Shown: in pieces, positions 8,216 to 16,761 of the stretch | Position numbering within the stretch: the first letter of the stretch is position 1 | How the letters are laid out: each line of letters begins with the position of its first letter | Origin: an uncultured Methanobrevibacter sp. | Lineage (GTDB): Archaea; Methanobacteriota; Methanobacteria; Methanobacteriales; Methanobacteriaceae | Length of the DNA stretch: 64,000 nt | Direction: 5' to 3' | Assembly (NCBI RefSeq): GCF_946184425.1 | Contig: NZ_CAMHFP010000003.1 | Coordinates: 24,406 to 88,405 of the forward strand | Position numbers and translations under genes: made by a program | Notes under the pieces: generated by a model | Told to the model about the DNA's origin: nothing | Database searches by the model: none | The model's input: the letters and a program-made list of their open reading frames with translations, nothing else

Positions 8216-9925
8216 TTATTTGTCATAAAATATAGATTTCCACATTCCATAATCTTTTTTCGGAACCACTAAATATAAAAGCTTTTTAGCTCTTGATAAT
8301 GCTACATAAATCACTCTTAATTCTTGGTTTTTATCTAAATTAAGATTATTTGGAATTATTTCACTATATTTCTCATTGTGCTCGGTTTCTTCTTTTAAAA
8401 GCAATAGTGTAGCATCAAAAGAACCCCCTTTTACACTATGCACAGTACCAATATTGTAATTTAAATTATTTTTTGAATCTTCATTAAATAACAAGTCAAA
8501 AGTAACTTCTTTTGTATAATAATCTGTTTTGTACATTTTACCATGTTTTACTTCACTTAATCTAAAATAATCTTTAAATCTATAATTCACTTCATTAATC
8601 CAAGAATTAATGGTCTGATTATTTTCAATTGGTGGAAAAACATTTATGAAATTATAAACATTTAAGCGATGATTTTGAAAACCTTGAATTTTAATTTCTT
8701 CAAATATGTCTAGGTTAGTAATCTTGTTATTATTATATTTAAGTTTAAGGTATTCTTTTTCCATTATCTGAAAACCTTCTAAATGATTTTTATTATTCCA
8801 GTGATACAAACCTTCGAGAATATTCACAGTCCGGCTTTTACTATCTGAATAAAATTCAAAAAGATATTGAACATCTTTGATTTTCAAGGACTTTTTATAT
8901 TTATTCACTTCTTTATTTCCCCTAAATAGTATTGAAACATTTTTTTCATCAAGTCTGATTCCATTTTTAATACATTCTTCTTCAAATTCATCTATTACAT
9001 GTTTATAATTATTTTTGTAAGGTATAATTTTTGGGGGTATATCTGTATCATGAGGACATTTTGAATAAATGCTTTCTATACTCGATAGTCTCGAGAAAAA
9101 GTCACAGATTTTTTGAGAGCTTCTAAAATTATAATCAAATATTATTGAATTATCTTTCCATTTTTCATATTTTTCATTGAATAATTCAGGTTTTCCTCCT
9201 TTCCATTCATATATTGACTGTTCTGGATCACCCACTAAAATAAGATTATTCAAACCATTCTCAACTAATAAATCAATTATCCTCATCTGAATATCTGAAG
9301 TATCTTGTGCTTCATCAATAATCATGTGAGGAAATCTAATGGACAATGCTTTTGCAATATGAGGATATTGTTCTAATACCCTCATTGCATGATAATTTGC
9401 ATCATTTTGAGTTGCAAATCCTTCTCTAGTTAACCTATATTTCATTTGTTTAACTGTATCATAATTTAAGTCTTTCTTTTTATAGTTTACTTCACCATCA
9501 ATTAAAAACTCCACCCTATCAAAATAATTTTCAATATAATCTCCGGAAGACCAATGACTAATGGGGTCTCCAACTAATATTGGTCTTTTTTCACAATTCA
9601 TTACTAAATGTCCATAAGGTAAAAATAGGTATTTGTTAAAAAAACTATCAAGTGTTCCAATAAAATGTGTATAATTGATTTCTAAATTTCTGTCTTTTTT
9701 CTCAAGATTTTCTTTTATTTCGTCAGCTGCAATGTTAGTGAATGAAAGAACAGCTATTCCAGATTTTTTATTATTCCAATTTTTAATAAATCTATAAACT
9801 CTTTCTGTAACTGCAGCAGTTTTTCCACTTCCAGGACATGCTTTTACAACAAATTTTCCAGTTTTATTTAAATCTAAAAATTTTTCTTGCATATCTGTCC
9901 ATGAATGTTTAGTTGTTTTAGTCAT
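8216..9925 (-). CDS. gajB: UvrD/Rep-type helicase, GajB-like
   Basis: A 569-residue superfamily 1A helicase with the full motif set: Walker A CPGSGKTAAV near residue 30, motif Ia SFTNIAADE, motif II MIIDEAQDTS, motif III VGDPEQSIYEWKGG, motif IV YNFRSSQKI, motif V GTVHSVKGGSFDA and motif VI YVALSRAKK. It lies eight bases downstream of an OLD-family nuclease, the arrangement of Gabija systems, in which GajB activates or assists the GajA nuclease after sensing DNA ends. It is somewhat longer than the roughly 500 residues I recall for the Bacillus GajB. AGGTG precedes the ATG. The next gene, encoding a TIR protein, starts on the base after its stop. The Gabija assignment depends on the pair rather than on this gene alone. 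Confidence 0.85.
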   Translation of the reverse strand: MTKTTKHSWTDMQEKFLDLNKTGKFVVKACPGSGKTAAVTERVYRFIKNWNNKKSGIAVLSFTNIAADEIKENLEKKDRNLEINYTHFIGTLDSFFNKYLFLPYGHLVMNCEKRPILVGDPISHWSSGDYIENYFDRVEFLIDGEVNYKKKDLNYDTVKQMKYRLTREGFATQNDANYHAMRVLEQYPHIAKALSIRFPHMIIDEAQDTSDIQMRIIDLLVENGLNNLILVGDPEQSIYEWKGGKPELFNEKYEKWKDNSIIFDYNFRSSQKICDFFSRLSSIESIYSKCPHDTDIPPKIIPYKNNYKHVIDEFEEECIKNGIRLDEKNVSILFRGNKEVNKYKKSLKIKDVQYLFEFYSDSKSRTVNILEGLYHWNNKNHLEGFQIMEKEYLKLKYNNNKITNLDIFEEIKIQGFQNHRLNVYNFINVFPPIENNQTINSWINEVNYRFKDYFRLSEVKHGKMYKTDYYTKEVTFDLLFNEDSKNNLNYNIGTVHSVKGGSFDATLLLLKEETEHNEKYSEIIPNNLNLDKNQELRVIYVALSRAKKLLYLVVPKKDYGMWKSIFYDK

Positions 9926-9933
9926 AAAAACAC

Positions 9934-11655
9934 CTATTTTTTACAAACAAACTCTAAAGCGGTATCAATGTAGTCAGGTACAGTATAATTAATATCTTTA
10001 TCTTTATTTAATTCATTTGATAAGATCCAAGCAATTCTGGACTTTTTAATGCTCTTTTTTGATTCATTCATAATGGCACATATTTCTTCATTACTATTGT
10101 TAAATACATTTTTGAATATACTCGGATGTATTTTATTAAATGTTTTACGAATAAATGATTTATCAGGGTTGCAGATTAATAAATCATATTCAAATGTTTT
10201 TTCAGCACCACAAACTTTTAAATTTTTATTTTCTTTTTCTTCTAACATTTTAAAAGTATTAGATTCTGCATCATCAAGTTCTTTTCTATCTTTATCAGTT
10301 ATTATTGCTCCTTTGAATATTAATTCATTTTCTTCATCGAATAATGGGATAAAATGTTTAAAACTCACACCATTTAACATTACAACTTCAACACCTTTAT
10401 TTTCTAAATCATAACCTAATTTTTCAGCAAAAATGGGGACTAATAAAGCTTCTGATATTCCTTCAACAAAAATAACTCGTTTACTGAATAATAATTGGGA
10501 TTTGGTAACATCTAAAAACTTTTGTAAATATTCTTTATTTTCTTCATCAAAGTTCAATGATTTGAAATCAGCACTGACTACATTTTCATTTTCATAATCT
10601 CTTTGCAATATGATTAAGGAGTCTAAATCTGCTTTTGCGGTTATTGTTGGTGAATGTGATGTTATGAATATTTGAAAACTTTTCTTATCATTCAATTCTT
10701 TATTTAATGTATTCAAATAACTGAAAAATAGATTCTGTAATTGTGGCTGCAGGTGTGCTTCAGGTTCTTCAATTAACAATGATAGGTATAATGAATCATC
10801 ACTTTTTGATAAATCTTCTAATCGAGTTAGTAAAATTGCAATGTATATTAAATTGTTATGTCCTAAACCGTTTTGATGTAAATCTAAGTATTTTTCATTT
10901 GTTTCATCTTTTGTAAGTGGAATTTTGATTTTTAAATTTTTGCTGAGTTCTTCATAATCTTGATCAAGAGGCAGTATGTTTAGTGTAGCATCTTCATCAA
11001 AAGTAATTTTGTCTAAATGTTTTGCAATGTATGTTTTCTTGACTTCTTCAACAAAACCTGAAAATTCACTTTCTGCAATGTTGTTACTAAATTCTTCAAC
11101 CATAGTGTTACGATTGTAATCCTCGGATATATTTTTTTCATCAAGGCCAATAACCAAATCGCCCAATTGGTTATAACGTCCTGGTCTTAAGTATCGCTCA
11201 GCGTCTCTTAGGGCACCAAGATAAACTTGAATAAATGAATGAAAAACTTCCGATGGAATATTTGCTCCTTCGTTTTTACCTCCCCAAACATCACTATGGA
11301 TTCTTTCATATTTGTTATATTGTCTTAAACTGAATTTGAAGTGTAAATCTAATGAATCATTTTCAGCATCATATAATTCAATAAAATAACCAATTTCTTC
11401 ATCAACATCTTTTTTAAATGATAAATCAAATTCTATGGGTTTTAAATTTTTATCGGTTATTGAAATGTGAAAATCATTTTTAGTTACTCTTAATCCATCT
11501 TGGTCTCGGTATCCTAAACAGATTCTTAAAGCATCAATAATTGTTGTTTTTCCAGCATTATTTTCTCCAATTAAAATATTAATTCCTTTAGAAAAATTTA
11601 ATTCAATGTCTTTTATTGACCTAAAATTTCTTATTTTTAATTCAGTTAAATACAT
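9934..11655 (-). CDS. gajA: OLD-family ATP-dependent endonuclease, GajA-like
   Basis: A 573-residue protein with an ABC/SMC-like ATPase and a C-terminal Toprim nuclease. Visible motifs are Walker A GENNAGKTT near residue 31, the signature region QNGLGHNNLIY near 262, Walker B LLIEEPEAHLQPQLQ near 300, the switch ITSHSPTI near 340, Toprim VIFVEGISEALLVP near 392 and the acidic ITDKDR near 450. The length and the partner helicase match class 2 OLD proteins, that is, GajA of Gabija (about 578 residues), which nicks DNA and is inhibited by nucleotides until phage replication depletes them. GGTGA precedes the ATG. It is the first gene of a three-gene operon with gajB and a TIR gene. No broken motif is seen. 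Confidence 0.9.
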   Translation of the reverse strand: MYLTELKIRNFRSIKDIELNFSKGINILIGENNAGKTTIIDALRICLGYRDQDGLRVTKNDFHISITDKNLKPIEFDLSFKKDVDEEIGYFIELYDAENDSLDLHFKFSLRQYNKYERIHSDVWGGKNEGANIPSEVFHSFIQVYLGALRDAERYLRPGRYNQLGDLVIGLDEKNISEDYNRNTMVEEFSNNIAESEFSGFVEEVKKTYIAKHLDKITFDEDATLNILPLDQDYEELSKNLKIKIPLTKDETNEKYLDLHQNGLGHNNLIYIAILLTRLEDLSKSDDSLYLSLLIEEPEAHLQPQLQNLFFSYLNTLNKELNDKKSFQIFITSHSPTITAKADLDSLIILQRDYENENVVSADFKSLNFDEENKEYLQKFLDVTKSQLLFSKRVIFVEGISEALLVPIFAEKLGYDLENKGVEVVMLNGVSFKHFIPLFDEENELIFKGAIITDKDRKELDDAESNTFKMLEEKENKNLKVCGAEKTFEYDLLICNPDKSFIRKTFNKIHPSIFKNVFNNSNEEICAIMNESKKSIKKSRIAWILSNELNKDKDINYTVPDYIDTALEFVCKK

Positions 11656-12058
11656 GAAATCACCAACTATTATGAATATATGATTTGGAGATATTTAAAT
11701 TTCAACAGAGCATCTGAAAAGTAATGGTGCGATAAGTTAGGGTCTATTTCCCATTTAAATCAGTGAAATTTTATTTCAATCCCGTTATGATGGGATTTTT
11801 CCCATTTAAAATCATAATCAAGTGATTGATTATGAAGTTGCATGATATTATGTACAAATAAATATAAAGCATTCATTATGTTTATGTGCTATGGAAAGAA
11901 TGAAAAAGGTTAACGTTAGTGAACGATTATAATCTTTGTAATGCAAGCCAATATGTAGAATGTAATGTTAAATTTAATTTAGCTACTATTGAAAGTAAAT
12001 TCAAAGGAATAATCAATTAATATATGGTTATTTAGTAATAACCTTGCAGTAATGGCAC
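11656..12058. other. Intergenic stretch with hairpins and a CRISPR-repeat-like segment
   Basis: No convincing gene. It contains the gajA promoter region, a segment at 11773-11800 whose reverse complement ends in GGGATTGAAAT like many archaeal type I CRISPR repeats (single copy, with an internal AATCCC/GGGATT dyad), two copies of TTTCCCATTTAAA about 60 bases apart, and an 8-bp hairpin at 11813-11834 (CATAATCA / TGATTATG). The right end abuts the insertion sequence and includes the last nine codons of the gene it splits (12032-12058). The 63-residue track ORF at 11979-12170 crosses the element boundary and is not credible. Confidence 0.5.
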
Positions 12059-12077
12059 TGTCAAAAATTGTCATGAT
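12059..12077 (+). repeat. Left terminal inverted repeat of the IS
   Basis: TGTCAAAAATTGTCATGAT, a perfect 19-base match to the reverse complement of 13834-13852. The match ends on both sides: inside, TTT on the left meets AAA on the right; outside, the adjacent bases differ. Confidence 0.9.
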
Positions 12078-12109
12078 TTTGCTTTGTTTTTTTAGTGAAT
12101 TGTGGGTTT

Positions 12110-13515
12110 TTAGTTGAGATTGTAAACAACATTTCTTTGTGTCCAGCGGGCTTTTTGTAGTCTTATCCATCGAATTAATCCTTTTTTTGTTCTAAATGTT
12201 CTTTTTAGATTTCTTGGAAGTGTTATTTTGAAGTATCCTTCAATTTTGTTGTTTGTTCGTGGTATTTGTGGGTTTTTATGGTATTCTGTTGTTTTGTTGA
12301 ATTTCTTTTTCAGGGTTTTTAAAAAATTCTGTGTGTTTTTGTCGAATTGGTTTATTTTGTTGTAAATTGTGTTGAATCTTTGTTTTGCTGCTTTTTCGGT
12401 GTCTGTATCATAAATTGCTCTTATTCTTTCAGTTATGCTTTCTTGGTCTTGTAGTTCTTTTCTTTTTTCGGATAAGTCTCTTCTGAGTTGTCTTGTTGTT
12501 TTTCTAATTTTTTCCTGGTTTTAATTCTGTTTTGGCGTGTTATATCTTTTATGCTTCTTCTTTTTTCATTTATTCCTTTACTTTTGTTTTTTATTCTCAG
12601 TATTCGTTCTTCATTTTTGTCTATTTTTGTTTCTAGGCTTTTTATTCTTCTTTGGATTTTGTTGATTATTTTGTAGGATTTGTCATGATGATTTTTGATT
12701 ATGTGGAATATGCAGAGTTGTTGTTTCATGCAAATTCTTTCAATTATTGGTGGATATGTCATGTGGCCGTCTGTTATTAGTATTTTTTTAGGTAATCCTT
12801 CTAAGCTGTATTTTAAGAAGATTTCCATGAATTCATTGTCGAAATCTTCTTGAGGAATTATCTGATCATTTATTATTAAATTGGTTACTGCATCTATTAT
12901 GGCTAATCTAACCATATTTATGCCGTTTTCGCATAAATATTCTTCATCGTAGTGATATATTCAGCTAGGTTCAATATTTGTTTCTTTTATGATTTTTTGA
13001 AGGTTTTCCTCTTTTTGTGTGATGAAGAATTCAGAATATTTAGATTCGTGATAATATGCCGTTTGACGAGGTAATTTTATTCCATTTTCAAGTTGAATTA
13101 GTTCTGCCTTTTTTTGGTAAGATAAATAAGCAATTGACTCATATTCTAATGATTTTTCACAAATGGCTCGCGTATAATTAGAATATCTTTTAATAAAATT
13201 TTCCAAGCTGGTTGTGTGTGTTTTCCCACATTCAGGACAGATATATTGTTTTTTACGTATATTCGACCATTTGTTTGGTTTTGCAGGCCTAGAACCATTG
13301 CTGTTCATCGTGCTATCGCAATTTGGACATAATGGCCTATCATACTCATAATATACAATTTCCGTGTAACAATCACAATAATATTCTCTAAAAAAGTTCA
13401 AATCATCAGGATCAATTAAATTACACACATTTAACCGATCACAATCCAAAAAATACAAAGGTTTATTTAAAATGTCAACAAAATTATTACTTGTAAAGGG
13501 TTTTATAGAGCGCAT
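12110..13515 (-). pseudogene. Transposase with nonsense and frameshift mutations
   Basis: Originally about 468 residues. The N-terminal part (track ORF 12961-13515) has a zinc ribbon, CPNC then CPEC (LCPNCDSTMN, YICPECGKTH), and a helical DNA-binding region. It ends at an in-frame TGA at 12961-12963, after which the same frame continues as YHYDEEYL and into the catalytic core (ILITDGHMTYPPI, then CIFHIIKNHH), the layout of a DDE transposase. Near 12500, in a run of A, the frame shifts by one base. The true C-terminus then reads TNNKIEGYFKITLPRNLKR, FRTKKGLIRW and KARWTQRNVVYNLN. The track ORFs at 12433-12915 and 11979-12170 are pieces or off-frame tails of this gene. The product is not expected to be active. 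Confidence 0.85.
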
Positions 13516-13833
13516 ATAATTATAATATACCCTTTACATTATTTATACACTTCTATTTTTAATATTAGTCATTTTAAACACTTGAATTTATATTAACTTG
13601 ATATTCATCAAGTTATAAATCTATTAAAAACCAAATAGGAAGTTAAATTAAAAATAAATAATGATGATTAAAACAAATTTTTTTACAAAATTATTTAATT
13701 TAATCAACCGTATATTCCATTAAAATCAATTTAAAAATCAAATAATAATTAGTTTTTAATATAACTAATTTATAATTTTATAAAATGTATTTAACGTGAT
13801 AATATATTTTAAAGATTAAATTAAAGTGATTTT

Positions 13834-13852
13834 ATCATGACAATTTTTGACA
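13834..13852 (-). repeat. Right terminal inverted repeat of the IS
   Basis: ATCATGACAATTTTTGACA, the exact reverse complement of the left end. It also supplies the stop codon that truncates the small minus-strand gene interrupted by the element. Confidence 0.9.
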
Positions 13853-13927
13853 AAGCCTATCAATGTTTTTCCTATTGATAATGAGTGCTATTGTATCTTT
13901 TGTGGGTAATTCAGCTGTGTTGCTCAT
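13835..13927 (-). pseudogene. Small gene cut by the IS (5' part)
   Basis: An ORF beginning MSNTAELPTKDTIALIIN overlaps the stop of the upstream 37-residue ORF in the arrangement ATGA. After NRKNIDRL it runs into the IS end, which adds CQKLS and a stop. Removing the IS (12059-13852) joins codon CTT at 13853-13855 directly to GTG at 12058-12056, giving a continuous frame ending VPLLQGYY and a stop at 12032. The natural product would have been 33 residues. I do not recognise the family. Confidence 0.45.
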
Positions 13928-14037
13928 TTTAAATTCTCACAAATTTCTTCAATTCTATCTAAAATTTCCCACATTCTATCCCACAGTTTCTTTGGGATTG
14001 CAACATACATTTTTCCATTTATTTCCTTTTTTCTCAT
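13924..14037 (-). CDS. Hypothetical 37-residue basic protein
   Basis: Too short for the ORF track. It reads MRKKEINGKMYVAIPKKLWD and continues to an ICENLK end. A strong ribosome-binding site, GGAGAGGA, lies seven or so bases before the ATG, and its stop overlaps the ATG of the next small ORF (ATGA), both good signs of real translation. The peptide is basic at the start and amphipathic-helical at the end, like small DNA-binding or antitoxin-like proteins, but no family is recognised. The gene downstream has been split by the IS, so the pair is probably no longer complete. Confidence 0.45.
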   Translation of the reverse strand: MRKKEINGKMYVAIPKKLWDRMWEILDRIEEICENLK

Positions 14038-14440
14038 GATTTTTCCTCTCCTGTTTTTCCATTCATGGGAGGATTATAAATTCGACAGTCTAAGCTCATG
14101 GGGTCAGGAATTTTTTAAAAAATAAATAACATGGCAAAATCAATTTTCCGTCTTTTAGCCAATATTTAGAATAAGATAAGTTTTGCTTTTTTGGATTTGA
14201 CAATCTTTATATATCCCTTAAAATAAACTAGTTATTGGGTTAAGTTTTGGAAAATATTAATTTTTAACATAGTTTCGCGACATGTCTAATTATTTTTATT
14301 TTTCTCACTGCCCATGGGATTATTCTAAAAATATCTTAATAGCTCGTCATTCAATTAAGTATTTTTTTTATAATCCTTTTTTCATGATCTGATTTTTACT
14401 ATTTCTTTTCTAGTATTTTACCTCTCTAAATTGATTTTCA

Positions 14441-14515
14441 GGCCTCACCAAAAAAAGTTGTCTCACCGTGAAAAGTTGATTTCACTTCGTAAAATTTACT
14501 TCAATGGTGGAGGCC
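14441..14515 (+). ncRNA. Candidate structured RNA (strand uncertain)
   Basis: An outer stem GGCCTC-ACC / GGT-GGAGGCC with one bulged base encloses an inner hairpin GTGAAA-AGTTGA-TTTCAC. The outer stem is a GC-rich island in very AT-rich surroundings. It could be a small RNA, an attenuator, or a transposon end. No promoter or known family is identified, and the strand is a guess. Confidence 0.3.
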
Positions 14516-14830
14516 AGTTGATAGTTTGTCAATTTGGATATATAAACATTTCTATTAGTATTTGTTGTTAAAATGTTCATTTTTTTGAGAAAAAATTGTG
14601 TCCATAAGCCTTGTATTTTTGGAAATTTTGCTAAACATTAAAACATAAATTGCCTATAAAAAAAGTCAAATGTATAAATCGGAAATGCTTAAGTAAGCCT
14701 TAAATTAATGTTTCAGGCCTAATAAAGCTTTATTATCCTTTTTATTATATTGTTTATATAAATGAAATAATAATGCCAGTATAGGCATTCCAAAAATTTT
14801 ATCAATTGCAAAAAATAAATTCTGTATCAG

Positions 14831-14890
14831 AGTTTTAGTGGTCCGAATCGATAAGTATCGGAACTTTTTTATTAGTTTTATACGAATTGT
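14831..14890 (+). repeat. Dispersed direct repeat, copy 1
   Basis: AGTTTTAGTG...GATAAGTATCGGAACTTTTTTAT...AGTTTTATACGAA; matches 15510-15570 with a few differences over about 58 bases. A shorter related stretch (GAGTATCGCAACTTTTTTA) lies near 15698-15716. Confidence 0.6.
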
Positions 14891-14895
14891 TCGTA
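14881..14895. promoter_or_regulatory. Palindrome TACGAA-TTG-TTCGTA
   Basis: A perfect 6-bp dyad around three central bases. The half-sites are the same as those upstream of msvR and nrdD. No gene lies close enough to say what it controls, so it may be a relic within the repeat. Confidence 0.35.
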
Positions 14896-15430
14896 AATAT
14901 TTGATTAATTGTTGCTTTTTTAATTAAAATTTTTCCTAAGTTAATGATTTTTTGATATATTTGAGGTGATGGTAGAGTGGATTGGTGGTCCACACTAATT
15001 AATTCAATCAATTTGTCAAATAATGTCACAAATTAAAATTCCACTTCATCGAAGTTCGTTTTTTAGAATCCTCACCTTGAAAACTGTTAACCTAGCTTTG
15101 ATTCCTATCAATCGTCAATCAGAAAAATGCTTGTTATATTCTTAACCAATATAGGTAGGAATATAAGTGACTGTTAAAAAAATAATGCAGTCAAGAAGCA
15201 TTTCTACCATCAACTCACCTTCCTTAGGAGGATAAAATATTTTGGATATTCGCTTTATCATTCTATGACTCCTAATTTTATATAGAATTTTTATCTGTTC
15301 CAGAGTACTATCATTTATTACTTTTATTATATAAAGTATTACTTTTTATTTTTTTACAAAATTTTATATATTAAAAAAAGGCAAGTAGTATTATTGGATA
15401 TTCGTTGGAATTCATTTTATGGTTCCATTT

Positions 15431-15474
15431 TTAATAATGGTTTAGAGTTATTTTTAACTCTATCCTATTATTAA
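15431..15474. other. Long hairpin, possible terminator or MITE-like remnant
   Basis: TAGAGTT / AACTCTA forms a 7-bp inner stem around ATTTTT, extended by TTAATA / TATTAA at the outside. It sits between the two dispersed repeat copies. No adjacent gene explains it. Confidence 0.35.
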
Positions 15475-15509
15475 GTTCTTATTTTATTAGAAAATTAGTT
15501 TTATACTGT

Positions 15510-15570
15510 AGTTTTAGTGCTTGAAATTGATAAGTATCAGAACTTTTTTATAAGTTTTATACGAACAGTT
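15510..15570 (+). repeat. Dispersed direct repeat, copy 2
   Basis: Second copy of the repeat at 14831-14890, about 680 bases away in the same orientation. Both copies end in a TACGAA half-site like those in the candidate MsvR sites of this window. Confidence 0.6.
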
Positions 15571-15929
15571 TTATGGTGATTTTATTGATTTAGGGTAAAT
15601 TTTTTAAAATTCGTCTTATTTTTTTAACATTTGAATTTTAATATGTATATCCTGGTCCGGTTAGATGAAATTGCTATTAAATAGAGTTTAACATAGTATC
15701 TGAAGAGTATCGCAACTTTTTTACATGCTTTTTTGATTTTTCCTTCAGCAAAAATTTTGTTCAGTTTTTGGGAATTCTTTAATTTTTCACGGTTAATTTT
15801 CTTATTTTTGTTCATGTTTTATGAACTTTATTTCACTAAATAGTAAGTTTTAAATAAGTAAAAACTATATTTCCAATCAAGCAGGTGAAAAAAATAGACT
15901 GTGGTAAAAAATCTAGAGAGGAAAAATTA

Positions 15930-16742
15930 ATGAAAAAAAGTCGAATGATTTTGATTATTATTTTAATTGCTATAATTATGGCTCTGGGCATTCTGTCTTT
16001 TGGACCGGGTGCTTCTCAAAGAATTGATATTGTTGGTTCCACATCAGTTCAGCCTGTAGCTGAAAAGCTTGTAGAGGAGTATAAAATCAGTCATCCTGAT
16101 GTAAAAATAAATGTTCAGGGCGGAGGATCCAGTTTGGGCATCAAAACTGTTCATGATGGAATTGCTGATATAGGAATGAGTTCCAAGGAATTGGACAGCA
16201 GTGGAAAAGAGGGCATTTCTGAATATGAAATTGGAAGAGATGGCATTGTAGTTGCCGTAAATGTTAAAAACAATGTCTCTGATTTAACAAAAAGTCAGCT
16301 GAAAGATATTTTTTCCGGAAAAATTACCAACTGGAGAGAAGTTGGCGGTAATGATGGTGAAATCCACATTGTATGTCGTGAAGCCGGATCAGGTACATTG
16401 AATGCATTTGAAGATATTGTAATGGGTGATACTAAGATTAAAAGAGATGCAATCGTTCAAAGTTCTACAGAGGCTGTAAAACAGTCTGTCAAACAGGATG
16501 AAAATGCAATAGGCTTTGTTTCATTTGCACATGTTTCTGATGATGTAAAGACTTTAAATATTGGAGGAGTAACTCCGGGAAATGAAACTATTGCAGACGG
16601 TTCATATGAACTGCAAAGACCTTTTTTATTCCTGGTTAAGGGAAATCCTTCAGGCGAGCTGAAAAAATTCATCGACTGGACGGGCGGAAGTGAAGCCCAA
16701 AAGATTATTGAGGAAGAAAAAATTATCAAATCAACAGAATGA
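15930..16742 (+). CDS. pstS: Phosphate ABC transporter substrate-binding protein PstS
   Basis: A 270-residue protein that captures phosphate outside the membrane for the PstCAB transporter. I start at the ATG at 15930 because GAGAGGA lies eight bases ahead; the track start is an upstream GTG. Residues 1-25 form a hydrophobic anchor ([15 protein letters not shown]) without a lipobox Cys, so it is probably membrane-tethered by its N-terminus. Family marks include the phosphate-binding [36 protein letters not shown] and AIGFVSF. It opens a compact pst operon, with pstC 19 bases downstream. Control by phosphate is expected from the family; no specific operator was identified. Confidence 0.95.
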   Translation: MKKSRMILIIILIAIIMALGILSFGPGASQRIDIVGSTSVQPVAEKLVEEYKISHPDVKINVQGGGSSLGIKTVHDGIADIGMSSKELDSSGKEGISEYEIGRDGIVVAVNVKNNVSDLTKSQLKDIFSGKITNWREVGGNDGEIHIVCREAGSGTLNAFEDIVMGDTKIKRDAIVQSSTEAVKQSVKQDENAIGFVSFAHVSDDVKTLNIGGVTPGNETIADGSYELQRPFLFLVKGNPSGELKKFIDWTGGSEAQKIIEEEKIIKSTE

Positions 16743-16761
16743 TTTGTTGGGTGTGTTTATC

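Larger units (their letters stand above)
12059..13852 (-). mobile_element. Insertion sequence with perfect 19-bp inverted ends
   Basis: An element of about 1.79 kb bounded by TGTCAAAAATTGTCATGAT (12059-12077) and its exact reverse complement (13834-13852). Inside is a single transposase gene on the minus strand, broken twice. No target-site duplication is obvious: the flanks read GGCAC on the left and AAGCC on the right. About 340 bases between the right end and the transposase start hold no gene and are very AT-rich. I cannot name the IS family with certainty. The intact ends mean the element could still be moved by a related transposase elsewhere in the genome. Confidence 0.85.
14038..15929. 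other. Gene-poor stretch of about 1.9 kb with hairpins and repeats
   Basis: No ORF here looks protein-coding. The two track ORFs on the minus strand (14835-15029 and 15624-15815) are short, biased in composition, and partly made of the dispersed repeat at 14831 and 15510 (both include a KKV-I/L phrase from the same bases). The stretch contains a candidate structured RNA at 14441-14515, a palindrome at 14881-14895, a long hairpin at 15431-15474 and repeat copies described separately. The pstS promoter should lie in its last 150 bases. It looks like a graveyard of insertions at the edge of the defence island. Confidence 0.6.

Noticed and set aside
10049-10414. Plus-strand ORF of 121 residues
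   Set aside because: Shadow of the gajA Toprim region; no ribosome-binding site.
11740-11840. Possible CRISPR array
   Set aside because: Only one repeat-like unit and no regular spacers; kept as a low-interest observation.
12488-12676. Plus-strand ORF within the IS
   Set aside because: Hydrophobic shadow of the Lys-rich transposase region on the other strand.
14835-15815. Two minus-strand ORFs of 64 and 63 residues
   Set aside because: Short, biased, without ribosome-binding sites, and partly built from the same dispersed repeat.
16690-16761. Track start for pstC within pstS
   Set aside because: The first membrane span begins right after the ATG at 16762; the upstream part overlaps pstS in another frame.
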